Assembly (NCBI GenBank): GCA_026770585.1
Contig: MU646824.1
Span: forward strand, 36,126-56,125
Direction: 5' to 3'
Source of the DNA: Baffinella frigidus
Lineage: Eukaryota > Cryptophyceae > Cryptomonadales > Baffinellaceae
Length of the DNA stretch: 20,000 nucleotides
The translations under genes were made by a program, and so were the position numbers. Shown here one piece after another: positions 1 through 11,160 of this stretch (position 1 is its first letter; each line of letters starts with the position of its first letter). Below the pieces are notes generated by a model. The model made no database searches. It was not told the DNA's origin and saw only the letters and a program-made list of their open reading frames with translations.

Positions 1-950
1 GGTACTAGGAACCCTAAACCCTAAACCATAAACCCTAAACCCGGAACCCTAAAACCTGAACCCTAAACCCAAACCCTAAACCCTTAACCATAAACCCTCT
101 TGGGGTGAGGGTTTTTGGCCTTAGGGGTTTGGGGTTGAGAACATACCGTAGGGAACTAGGGGGTGGCGCTTGCTTCTGAGTGAGGTACCCCTGTACGGTA
201 CGGGGGGGGGGGGCGCTTGCTTCAACCCTAAACCCTAAACCCTAAATCCATGACCTCAACCATGAACCCTAAACCCTAAACCCCAGAACAGAAACCCCAG
301 ATACAGTCATGGGGGAGAGGGCGATGTCCTCAACCTCAAAATCCTAAACCCTGAACCCTTCACCCTCAACCCCGAACCCCTGTCAGGTTTTGGATTCACG
401 GTCTAGGCGTGTATGGTTTAGGACCTCAAGTAGGGTACAAGGGTGTAGCGCTATCTTCTGAGCGAGATACCCCTGTAGGGTTTTGGGGGGCGGGTGCTTG
501 CTTTAACCCTAAACCCTAAACCCTAAACCCTAAACCCTAAACACTTAAAATTAAACTTTAAACCATAAACCCTAAACCCCAGAACCGAAAACCCACATCC
601 GAAACCCTAAACCCGAAGCCCTGAACACTTAACCCTAAAACCGAAGTTCTACACTCTAAAACCTAAACCCTCAACCCTGAAAACGGAACCATACACCCTA
701 AACCCGAAACCCGAAACCGTACGTAACCTAAACCCCAAATCCCAAACCGTACACGGTACACCGTAAACCCTTTTCAGGGTTACGGTTCACAGTTGAGGGT
801 TGTATGGTTCAGGACCTGCGGTAGGGTTCTAGGGGGTGGCGCTATGTACTGAGCACGCTATCTTATGAGCAACATACCCCTGTAGGCTTCTACGGGGTGG
901 GCGCTTTCTTCAACCCTAAGCCCTACACCCTAAACCCTTAACAGTAAACC
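1..950. repeat. Degenerate CCCTAAA array with threefold higher-order unit
   Basis: Degenerate CCCTAAA heptamers alternate with a non-telomeric block of about 130 bp seen three times (about 99-230, 383-507, 772-915). Each block has a TTTAGGG-strand lead-in, a 'tacccctgta' core and a 'gggcgcttgcttcaacccta'-like exit. This resembles subtelomeric or interstitial telomeric satellite. No gene seen. Confidence 0.8.
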
Positions 951-1088
951 AAAATTATTGAAGGATGCACCACTCGGGAACCCTGTGTTCAGCAAAAAAA
1001 TGGGTGCGTTTTTTCGGCAGAAAATGCGCCAGCTCCATTCTGGGGGGGTAAGCCACAAAATGGCCCTTTTTTTCGACTGCGGCGCTAA

Positions 1089-1112
1089 CCCCCCCCCGTC
1101 CATCGGGGGGGG
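1089..1112. repeat. C-run/G-run hairpin
   Basis: A run of nine C, a short GTCCATC loop and a run of eight G form a small GC hairpin. Function unknown. Confidence 0.5.
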
Positions 1113-1143
1113 CGACGCCCGTTTCCCTGATTTTCCGTGTTTC

Positions 1144-1286
1144 GTCAATTTCCCGACAAGTCAACACCAACAATTGACGATTGACTTTAAGTCAAGTCAA
1201 TCCCAGCCCTTTCCGATTGACTTGACTTTCCGTCAAGTCAACCCCGACGATTGACAGGATATTCAGGTTCGAAATTGATTGACGGA
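1144..1286. repeat. TTGAC/GTCAA-rich patch with inverted repeats
   Basis: About ten occurrences of TTGAC or its complement GTCAA in 140 bases, including inverted pairs (ATTGACTTTAAGTCAAGTC and GATTGACTTGAC...GTCAAGTCAA). TTGAC is the core bound by WRKY factors in plants; no such role can be claimed here. Confidence 0.5.
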
Positions 1287-1982
1287 ACCACCCAGACGGC
1301 TCTGGCCTAGGGGCTTTTTTAGTTGGGAGGCAAGCCACATACGAGGCCTGTACCGGTACCCGAAAGTGAAACATCGGAAAAAGTTGGAACGCTCTTTACC
1401 TCACAATTCCCATTCAACGAATTTTACAGCCTTCTTTTTAAAGTGGTGTGTTTACAACCTTCTTTCTTTTAAAAATTTGTGCGGGGAATGGACGTTTGGA
1501 AAGCAAATTGGCCATGTGCGAACCCCAATTGAAATGGGGTTGTGGCATGTTTCGCACCATACAATTGCTTTTAGCATCTCCAAAAAAAACTTTGTACCAG
1601 GGATCTTGCTGATTGTGTGGTGAATAATGTTTTGAGTTTCTAAACCCTAAAGGGTTCAGGGAAGTTGTGCTAAAAAGTATTTAGACCCGGGTAAAAAGCT
1701 TTTGAGATAGCCATGTTTAAATTTGGTCATTTGCCGGTTGTGCTGGGCGTGACCTCCTCTTCAAAACGGTCCAAAGAAACATAAATTTCGTCGCGGTCCG
1801 TGACTTCTTTGTGTAGAAAAGAGTGTTTCAGATTGGGATGCAGGCCTCGTAGTGAATTTTGTATCAAAGGGAAGCATCCTACCTACAGGGAAGCTGAAGG
1901 AACCTTTAGAAAGGACCACAAAGAACCTCCGGTGGAATTTCGAATGCAAAATGAAGCCTCTGGCGGAGAGTCTCCTGTAAAA

Positions 1983-2042
1983 AGAAAGCGAGGGAGGGAA
2001 AGAGAGAGAGAGAATACGTACTCGGACAGAGAGAGAGAGAGA
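1983..2042. repeat. GA-rich microsatellite
   Basis: AGAGAG tracts interrupted by an ACGTACTCGGAC segment, directly preceding the CCCTAAA array. Confidence 0.8.
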
Positions 2043-2530
2043 TAAACCCTAAACCCTAAACCCTGAAACCTGAACCCTAAACCCTAAACCCTAGACCCTA
2101 CACCTTAAACCATAAACCCTGAACCCTAAACCCTAAACCCTAAACCCTAAACCCTAAACCCTGAACCCTAAACCCTCAACCCTACACCTTCAACCCTAAA
2201 CCCTAAACCCTCAACCCTTAAACCTAAAACCTAAACCCTAACCCCTAAAACATAAACCCTCAATCCTTGACCCCAAACCCTCAACCCTGGACCCTAAACC
2301 CTGAACCCTAAACCCTCAGCCCCAAACCCTTAACCCTTAACCCTTAACCCCTAAACCCTACACCCAAAACCGTACCTGTAAACCCTAAACCCTAAACCCC
2401 AAACCCCAAACCCTAAACCCTAAACCCTAAGCCCTAAGCCCTAAACCCTAAACCCTAAACCCCAAACTATAAACCCCAAACCCTTAACCCCACACCCTGA
2501 GACCTGAGTCCCCTAAACCCCAAACCCTAA
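2043..2530. repeat. Interstitial CCCTAAA-type array
   Basis: Almost 500 bases of heptamer CCCTAAA with many single-base variants (CCCTGAA, CCCTCAA, CCCCAAA), all in the C-strand orientation. No gene. Confidence 0.9.
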
Positions 2531-2829
2531 GCACTAGTCCGCCTATGTTGGGAGCTCGAAGAACCTAACAGTCCTAAAGGACGTACGAGATAGGATCTTA
2601 CGAGCCTCGTACGAGCTCGTACGAGCTCGTACGGGCAGATGTCACATACAGTCGCTTGACACCCAGAAAATCGTAACTTCAAAACGATTTATTCAAGCGC
2701 ACCACCGACACCATCTAAATACGAGCCTTTCCCCCCTCTTTCTAACGAGGTGCTAATCAGCTATAAACTCTCAAGGGTCTCCAAAATCTCGAAATTTCGG
2801 CCCCGGGCATCTACGCACCAGAGACCAAC
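2531..2829. other. Sequence upstream of probable exon 1
   Basis: Contains tandem self-complementary ACGAGCTCGT units at about 2604-2632. If exon 1 is right this is the promoter/5' leader region. No TATA box or initiator could be assigned with confidence. Confidence 0.35.
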
Positions 2830-2993
2830 ATGCACCCACGTCTCTATTCCGCCCGGACGCTGCCTTCCGGGAGGCTTGCGCCGATGTGCAAGTCTGGCGC
2901 GGTGGGGGTGGCAGCGGAGAATCATTCCAGCGGTTGCGGGAAGGAGGAATTGCTCCAATTGGAAGTGGTGGGTGATGAGAGACCTGGCCACAG
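2830..2993 (+). CDS. Exon 1 (probable), N-terminus upstream of F-box
   Basis: ATG at 2830 opens 54 codons plus two bases (MHPRLYSARTL at the start, KEELLQLEVVGDERPGH at the end) up to a donor CACAG|gttgag. The intron begins directly with TTTAGGG-type repeat. It leaves in phase 2, and the acceptor ctgcag at 6033-6038 accepts phase 2, giving a smooth join into SEGQFSAIEDHLIEM. No domain is recognised. The mildly acidic helix-like end just before the F-box is typical of F-box proteins. Two other frames are also open here but are Arg/Trp/Cys-rich and look like shadows. Linkage across a 3 kb intron is an inference. Confidence 0.5.
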
Positions 2994-5900
2994 GTTGAGG
3001 GTTTAGGGTTTAAGGTGTAGGGTTTAGGGTGTAGGGTTTAGGGTTGAGAGATTAGGGATTAGGGATTAGAGTTCCGGGGTTAGGGTTCACGTTTCAGGGT
3101 TCAGAGTTTACGGTTTAGGGTTTTGTGTTTGGGCTTTAGGGTACAGAGTTTAGGGTTTAGGGTGAGGGTTTGAAGGTTCTGGGCTTAGGGTTTAGGGTTT
3201 AGATCGGCGATTGTATCGCTGGGGTGGTTCAGAAAAGTATGAGGCAGGGAAGAGGTTGGCACTTCGCTCCATGGTGAAGGGGTGCGTCTCGCAGTGAGCA
3301 CCATGCGCGGAGACAGAGGAGTGGTTGGTCGGAGTGGACCTGCCCAGAAGGCATTGATGTCACGGACCTGCCTGGAGCAAGTCAAGCAAGAAAAGAGATG
3401 CGGGCAGCAACCGCGTGGAATCGTCGCTGCGTCGCAGAGAGCCAGGCATCCGGGTCCTGTGGAGAGAGGGTCGAGTTGTCGGGTCAGACAGGACATTTTC
3501 AGTGAAAATACCCTTCTGGTACAAATTTGAACGGGCATTGCCTAGCGTAGAAACGAATTTACAGGATTTTGGACCTGGAAATTCATTTGGGCAGGGAAAG
3601 CAGCTCACATGATAATAAAATCGGTTGGTAGGAGGGGGGGTATCTTCCTACGCAAGGGCCTAACGTAGGCCAATAGAAGGACGGCTAACCCTTTATCCCC
3701 TCTTCACGAGCCTCTGCACTGGAGAGCGAAACGCGATCCTAAAGCAAAAATGCTTTCTCTGCAGTCCTTTCTACGGAAGGGCGTGTCGTTGGCATATGTT
3801 GGGCGAAATGAAAACCTCAAGGACCTAAACTTAATGAGGCTCATGGTATCCCATGATTGAAATTCAAGAGCTTCAATCACGAATACCCCACAAGGCGAGA
3901 GGGATTGTGTGGGGGCGTGAGGTGTAAACAGTTAGACACCAAAAACGAAAATGAGAAAAATGTGATTGTGTGGGAGTTTCCCCCAATGTATGGACGTCAG
4001 AACTGTGATGGGCAATTCAAGGGTCAGAAGCTTTAGGTCCTTTAGGTTTTAATTTCTCCTATCATAGCCCAACGACACGCCGTTCCGTAGAAAGGATCTG
4101 CAGAGAAAGCATTAACAACATTCCGCCCTTTAGGTCCGATAAAGTCCGCCACAAAGAGGGGGCCCAATCGGCCTTTTTGTGCAGGAACATGTTCACCTGA
4201 AATCTGCGACTGGGGAAATCCAATCACAAATTTGTAGCCCTCGAAATTCTAAGAAACTTTGCGATTGGAACCCCCCTGGCGCAGATTTCATGGGACAAGT
4301 TACAGGTGATAGGGACACTTATTGACACTTGACACTTATTGACACTTATTGACTTTATTCGAAAGTGAGAATGCACGGTGCAAGAATTGAGGCGAGGTTA
4401 GGAAAACGTCTGGGTTCTGCACCAGATTTTTCCTTCCCAAGAAACTGCCACTACCCATAAGAAAAAACCACGAAGGAGCTTCCCGCATAAGCCCGGCGAA
4501 CCGGACAGCGTGTCACTCCCCAATGGCTCCCCGCAGAGCACCCCGTTGCGTGGGGGCCTCTGCCTATTCCATACACAGTTGCTTATTGAGGGAAGTGCCG
4601 GGACCCCGAGGCGGGCCCGTCCGGACCGCCGTGGGGACGTTTGGGGCTTTAACTTTTGACTCCGTGGGCCGATTTTGCTTTTCTCGACGGTTCTGGAATC
4701 ATCAGGACGCCCTCTTTCAGTCACTAGATAGAATGTATGGCGCCAGAGGCCCAGAAACAGGCCCGCCGTTTGAGTCAACTTTCCACGAACAAAGCGAGTT
4801 TTTGGCATCTTCCTATGCTCCGCTGGAGATACTTCATCAAGTGGGTTTGTAGAGGGCGTGATGAGGAATTCAGAACCGTCGAGAAAAGTGAAATCGGCCA
4901 AGGGGATCAGATGTTATTAGAGGACACACATGTTTGGGATTTTCACATTCCTATAGGAATGGCTCAAAGGGTTTGGGCCCCCTCGCCACAAACCACAAAT
5001 CAAAACAAACTTGGCCCCAGTTGGAGCCATGGTCTCGTCCATGGTCTCGTCCACCCCCAGGGATCTAATCCCGCCGAGTATTCATAATGAATACGGTTTT
5101 GGTGTATCTTAAGGGGTATAAATGAGACAGTCGTCTATCTAGACTTCATTTAGAGCCTCAAGATACACCAAAATCGAATCGGAGATCCCCGAAATCGTAT
5201 TCATTGTGAATACTCGTCCAGATGAGATCCTGTCCTCTGGATCTAAAGGGATGGCAAGCATGGGTCTCTCCCCTCCCCCATCCCCAGAACCACCTCACCA
5301 CCCAACCCCCATTCACTCCGCGGCAACACACTCACCTCCCCCCCGTGCTGAACGTGTTCGCCTTGAAGAGCGTATCGTCCATTCTGGAGGGTTGCTGATG
5401 TGCTGTTGCAGGGGAATGGGAGAAGTCAGTGCGGCTGCTGCGCAGAGTGACCTGGATGGTAGCCTGCAAAAACGCAGCTGGGAGTTGGCAGCTGGATGTT
5501 CCGTTGATTGCGGTTGAACTTGATGCTGACGGCGCGGTGAGGGATGGCAACTTGATGCTGGGGGCGGCGCGTTAAGGGAGTTTGTTTTAATAGAACGATA
5601 TCTTCTCAGGCCGCCCCGGCCGGCAGGCTTTCTGCTAAACGCGCCCGCGCGGGGCCCGGGTGGGTCTAGGGGAAGCCGGGTACACAACCCCTAGTATCAA
5701 TCTGCACGCCTTTTGTAAATATGGATTTTACAAATTTCAGGGTTTTGCGGAGAAGGGGGCGACTCACCCGCGGCACCTCTGGCGCAGTGTGGCTGGCGGT
5801 GGAGAACACGCCGAAGCTTCAACGCGCTCAACTTCCAGTTCCAGAGCATGCCAGACCAGTGTGCTGTTGGAGGAGATGAACACACCCTAAACCCCATGAA

Positions 5901-6860
5901 CATCCCGCCGGCAGGCTGTCCTCTCAGCCCGCCCGGCAGGGCCAGGGTGGGGGGTAACAGGGGGGAGGGGAAGAAAAGAACTGGAGGTTGATATGTTGCC
6001 CTAAATTGGTTACTGTCTGGGAGAGCAGAGGTCTGCAGCGAGGGGCAGTTCTCTGCAATCGAAGATCACCTGATCGAAATGATCCTCGAGTTCCTCCCCG
6101 GCCGCGCCGTGGTCTGTTCCCCTCTTCCTCGCCCCCATCCCTGGAGGACAAAACAATAGGAAACTGTAGATCCCGAAAAACCAAGACTGTAGTTCCTAAA
6201 AACTCTTGAACACGCAAGAGCGCGACAAGATGGGAAGAGGGCGAGGTCCGAGCACAGACGGCATCGCGTGCGCGGCGCAGCCTGATCCCACGCGCGGCGC
6301 GCAGGCGAGGATGGCGGGTGTGTGCACTCGCTGGCGGGAGCTGGTGATGGGCGAGGCCAACGAAGCGCACCTCTGGCGCACGCTGTACGCACGCGACTTC
6401 GAGCCCCTCGTCGAGCAGGGCCCGGCGCGCACGTTGCTCCCCCCGCGCGCGGGCGTCGCCGCACCAGGACCGGCTGCGCGCCACCGGTGCCATCCACACC
6501 CATCACCCCCTGCCCTCGTTTCTCCGCACTTTCCTCACCTCATTTTCGCCTCCCTGAGGGCGCCACACGGACTAGATCCGTCTCGGTCGATTTTCTCTCA
6601 ACAATTTGGTGAGACCGGTCCCTTTTCCGCCCCAAAATTGACGGATTTGTACCACACAACCAGCGTGTGAATCTGAGAATAGCGAGGCAACCCGAGTGAG
6701 GCAGAGGTAGGAGGTGGGTGACACGGGTGGGTGTGCGCACGGTGTTCTGGCAGGTATGGAGATGCGGCGTCGGTCGACGGTCTCGTTTGCCCGACCTGGA
6801 TCCAGGTGCGCGCCCGCCCGCTTTCTCTCTCTCTCTTCTCTCTCTGTCTTTCTGTCTGTT

Positions 6861-6904
<44 letters not shown>

Positions 6905-6921
6905 CATCCATCCATCCATCC

Positions 6922-6955
<34 letters not shown>

Positions 6956-7155
6956 ATATATATATATATATATATATCTCTCTTTCTTTCTTTCTTTCTT
7001 TCTTTCTGTCTGTCTGTCTGTCTCTATCTATCTATCTCTGTCTCTCTCTTTGTCTCTCAGTCTCTCAGTCTCTCTGTCTCTCTGTCTCTCTGTCTCTCTG
7101 TCTCTCTGTCTCTATGCCTCTCTGTCTCTCTTTCTTTCTATCTGTCTGTCTGTCG

Positions 7156-7231
<76 letters not shown>

Positions 7232-9706
7232 TTCTATCTTCCTCTCTCTCTTTCTCGCACACTGCTGGCGAGGCTCCTGCTTGTGGGAGACGGTCTCATG
7301 TGCCCGACCTGGATCCAGGTGCGCCTATCCACACAACTATGAAGGGTTTTTCTGCCCGAATCGGGCCAGCTTTCCATTTCCTTATCCGTTGGAACCCCCC
7401 CTATGTACTAACGGATTTCCTATCGTAGGGTCCTAGGTCTAATCGCGTATGGGTCATGCAAAATCCCTTCAAAGTCCGCTGTGTGGACTGGGCCGCATGG
7501 GGTGTTTTGAAGGGCATGCCGTCAAGTTTGTTGTGGTTCAGGTAAAATTTCAACATTTGCTGTAAAGATTGGTTGGCGCGCCAGTCCGCATCGAGGGGGC
7601 CCTCTCCACGCGCGTGGCATGCGGAGGGCGCGGGCGCTTAGGATGCGGAGGGGGCATCGGTTGTGTGGGATGCGGAGGGCGCATCGGTTGTAGAGAGATT
7701 GATAATTTATTGCCAAACAATCAGTGTCAGTGCCGCACATGCTACGCTTGACCACTCTGGAATTTGACCATCGGTTGTGTTTGGACGCAGTAGGAGCGTC
7801 CTAGCTCTGCCTTGGTTAATCTGGGCTCCTCATTCATACATTTAGGCGATCGCTCCGTGCAAACGCTCCAGCACAAAGAGCATCTGAATGTATTGAACGA
7901 TGCGCCCCGATGAACTGAGGCAGAGCGAGAGTACCTCGTGGCACTTGGATGCTTGGATCGCAGCGTTGACGCGCGTCGACGAGGCCTTGCCGTAAGTGGG
8001 ATCAGGCGGGAGGTAGATAGTCGTGGGAGACTACCCGGCGTCGGGTGTCGGGTGGGAGGGGGGGCAGCTCGCCCTGACGGGTGTGGGGCAGTGCCGAAGC
8101 GTCGGGTGTGGTCGTGGAGAGTGAAGGGGCGGTGGTAGTGGGGGAGAGAAACCACCGTTTATTCCGGATCGAAACGAACATTGTCATGATCTGTGGGGAT
8201 GGCAGCTGCACGCTCTGACGAGCTTGGGGTAGACAGTCGGGAGAAGGCAAGGGTGGAGAGTGAAGGGGTTGGGTTGGGTGTGTGGGGTGGAGAGTGAAGG
8301 GGTGGTGGTAGTGGGAGAGAGCAAGGTGTGTCTACTCCGGATCGACAGTAACATGGACACCATCTGTGGGGATGGCAGCTGTACGCAAAGCAGGCGCGGC
8401 AGACGGTCGGGAGCAGGCAAGGGTGCGCCGGCTGCGTCCTCCGCGGCGAACTCGTGCTGCCCCCTCCGCCCTGTTGCTTTGCGAAATCATGCTCCGTTTT
8501 ATGCACCCTCCCCTGCACCATCAGCTGACGGGGCGTGAAGGCGTTCACTTTTGGGACTCCTCTGAGTCACACAAGTCAATTGAGGATGCGTGCTACGAGG
8601 CGATCTTGTACTGCCCCCCCTCCTTCCGCCCCCAAAAATGACGCATTTGTTCTGAAACCCCAGCATGCCAACTTGAGAATAGTCTGTGCGGCCGGCTGCG
8701 TGCTCGGAGAACTCGTGCTGCCCCCGCCTCCCCCTCTAGACCCTGAACCCCAAGCCCTTCCCTGCGCACCAGACTCTCCCTCACGACGGTCGACATGCAC
8801 CAGACACCCACAACTTGTCAATCATTACAGATTGTCTCGTCACCCCCCCCCCTCCCTGTGAGGACAGAGTCCTAGGAAGGGCCTCTCCTTGCCAGAGGCG
8901 GCTTTCGGGCGTGGGTTCGCAGTCGCTATTCATGGTGTGCGACCACCAACGGTTTGTATGCAACGATGTAAATCTCTCTGATCGCCAACGGTTGTATTTA
9001 ATGATGTAACGATGTCACCATGGACGAGAGGTTGGCAACTAGCCGTACCTCGTAGTTAGGTGACCTGATGGTCGAGGTGCGCCCCGAGGCGTGCGGCTGT
9101 CATGCGCACGTCCCGCTCATGCGCACGTCCCACACGAGGTGCACTTTGCCCGTGAGTGCCAGGGGTGACGACGTAATCAATTCGACTGACTGTTGGCAGG
9201 TTGTCTACGGAGGGTGGACAAACGGATGGCAGACAATCCGCAACGACATCAACCTCCTCCACATCGTCGACCCCCCCCCCGCACCCCTCCACACTTTCCC
9301 TGCGGACGGGAAAGATTCGGAGGCTGGCGCGGCGGAGAGGACGGGGAGGGCGCACATGGACGAGGTGGGGGGGGCGGGGGGATGGGGGGGGGGGGCGGCG
9401 AAGGAGACGGCGAAAGACGTTGAGAAGAAGGAGCTCAAGTGGGAGGCAGGTGAGAGTGTGTGGGGCGCTTTAGGGTTTAGAGTTTGGGGTTGGGGGTGCG
9501 TGTGGGGGGGGTTGCGTGGCGAGGTGTAGATAAGGGAGGGGGGGGGGATACCGTACGTCGGGGGGGTCATCAGGCGCGTCTCGCGTTGAGGGTTTAGGAT
9601 TTAGGTTTTCGCGACGGCACCTCTCGCTCCTTACGCCCGTCCTCTTCGGGACACCCCTCTGACTTCCTACAAGCTCGTGGAGAGAGCGAGAGAGAGAGAG
9701 CGAGCG

Positions 9707-9750
<44 letters not shown>

Positions 9751-11098
9751 CGGTCGGCAGTGCGGGGTGCTCCTCCTCTTCATCCTCCTCTGCCTCGCTC
9801 TGCCTGAGTTTCATTCTGGCTCGTCCTTAAAATGATTTAAGAGCAGAAATTTAGTACAAAATGGCGAATAGAAAGCCTTTAGGACGAGCCAGAATAAAAC
9901 CGAGGCAGCGGTAGTCTTGCTCTGACGGTTTCCTCCGTGATTTGCAGTGCGGCTTTGACTCTAACGCTCCGACCCCTGGTCGGCAGTGAAGTGCAGCGGC
10001 TCGGCGCCGACGGCCTCATACGGCCCAACGATCACCACGGCCTCGCACCCCGAGCACGGCGACATCCTTCTTGTCTTCGGTGGCGTCCGCCACGGCGGCT
10101 ACCAGGGTATCCCCAACTAGCATATCCCTCATTCGGGTTGACTGTCAGACTGTTCTCAAGATGACATGCTGAGGTTGCGGTACACTTCCGTCGACTTTGG
10201 GGCGGGAAAGAGCCCAGGGGAAGCAGACTGGTGAGACCTAATAGACTCGCACTCCGAGCACGGCGACGTCCTTTTTGTCTTCGGCGGCGTCCGCCACGGC
10301 GGCTACCAGGGTATCTCCCAACTCCTTTCAGCCTTGCGGGTTCAGCGTCGAAGGGTGGGGGTTGAGCGGGTATGCCCACCTAGGTTATACTAGCTCTACC
10401 TCACTCGGGTTGACTCAGAGAGTCTCAAAAGACTGTTCTCAAGTTGACATGCTGGGTGTGCGGTGCGAATCCGTCAAGTTTGGAGTGGGAAAGAGCCCGG
10501 GCTCACCAGATTGGGAAAGAGTCCGGGCTCCCCAGACTCAGGGTATTATAGTCGTGCGCACATACGTTGTCCGCGGGAATCATGTGACATTGGTAAAATG
10601 TCACGGCGCTGGTGACAAAACGTCCACTTTCCTCAAGCTTCCATTATTTCAGCGGGCAACTGGTCTGCTCACCGCTCTAAGCCTGCGCATGGGATGCATC
10701 ATGATGCATCCCGTACTGAGCTACTAAGCCTGCCAAACTTGGGCCAGTACTACGCCCGCCGGTACTAAGGCTACCGGGTACTGACCCTGGGCAACCGCAG
10801 GACCGATCAACGACCTGCGCATGCTTGTGCCTGCCCCCGCGTCGTCCGACGCTGCCGACGCCCCCCCCCACCAGGTGCCCGACTATTCTCAAGTTGACAA
10901 GCTGGTTTTGCTGTACAAATCTGTCAACTTTGGAGCGGGAAAGAGCCCGGGGGGAGCGGATTGGTAAGTAGACCAATCGACGATGTGAGTATGCTGGTGC
11001 TTGCCCCCGCGTCTTTCGACGCTGCCGACGCCCCCCCCCCACCAGGTGCATTCTCTCTCACTCTCTCTCCCTGTCTCTGTCTGTCTGTCTGTCTGTCG

Positions 11099-11160
<62 letters not shown>

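Larger units (their letters stand above)
950..2045. other. Unassigned stretch without recognisable gene
   Basis: Mixed sequence, AT-richer from about 1380 to 1750. Several open frames (such as 1279-1623 plus) have no recognisable motif and no convincing start. It contains the C/G hairpin at 1089-1112, a TTGAC-rich patch at 1144-1286 and GA-rich tracts near 1983-2042. Confidence 0.5.

Noticed and set aside
3185-3538. Minus-strand frame of 117 codons in intron 1
   Set aside because: Ends in telomere-like repeat, Pro/Ser/Arg-rich, no motif and no splice support.
3505-3545. Eighth copy of the dispersed element
   Set aside because: Only a 14-base stretch (ctggtacaaatttg) matches; the flanks do not align.
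4398-4901. Minus-strand frame of 167 codons
   Set aside because: Overlaps both arms of a foldback, has no recognisable motif, and the similar peptide on the opposite strand is explained by the inverted repeat.
5924-6506. Minus-strand frames opposite the F-box exons
   Set aside because: Arg/Ala-rich shadows of GC-rich coding sequence; the F-box reading on the plus strand is specific.
6714-7436. Frames of 200-240 codons through the microsatellite
   Set aside because: They consist of Cys-Leu-Ser or Asp-Arg-Gln-Thr repeats from TCTG/TCTA tracts; simple-sequence translation.
8535-8861. Pro-rich plus-strand frame as an exon
   Set aside because: Overlaps a reverse copy of the dispersed element and shows no kelch motif; the repeated GCVLGELVL-like reading is part of an intronic direct repeat.
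10977-11047. Exon 8 echo as a mutually exclusive exon
   Set aside because: Ten C instead of nine alters the donor phase and the nearest AG enters in a different phase, so inclusion would shift the frame.
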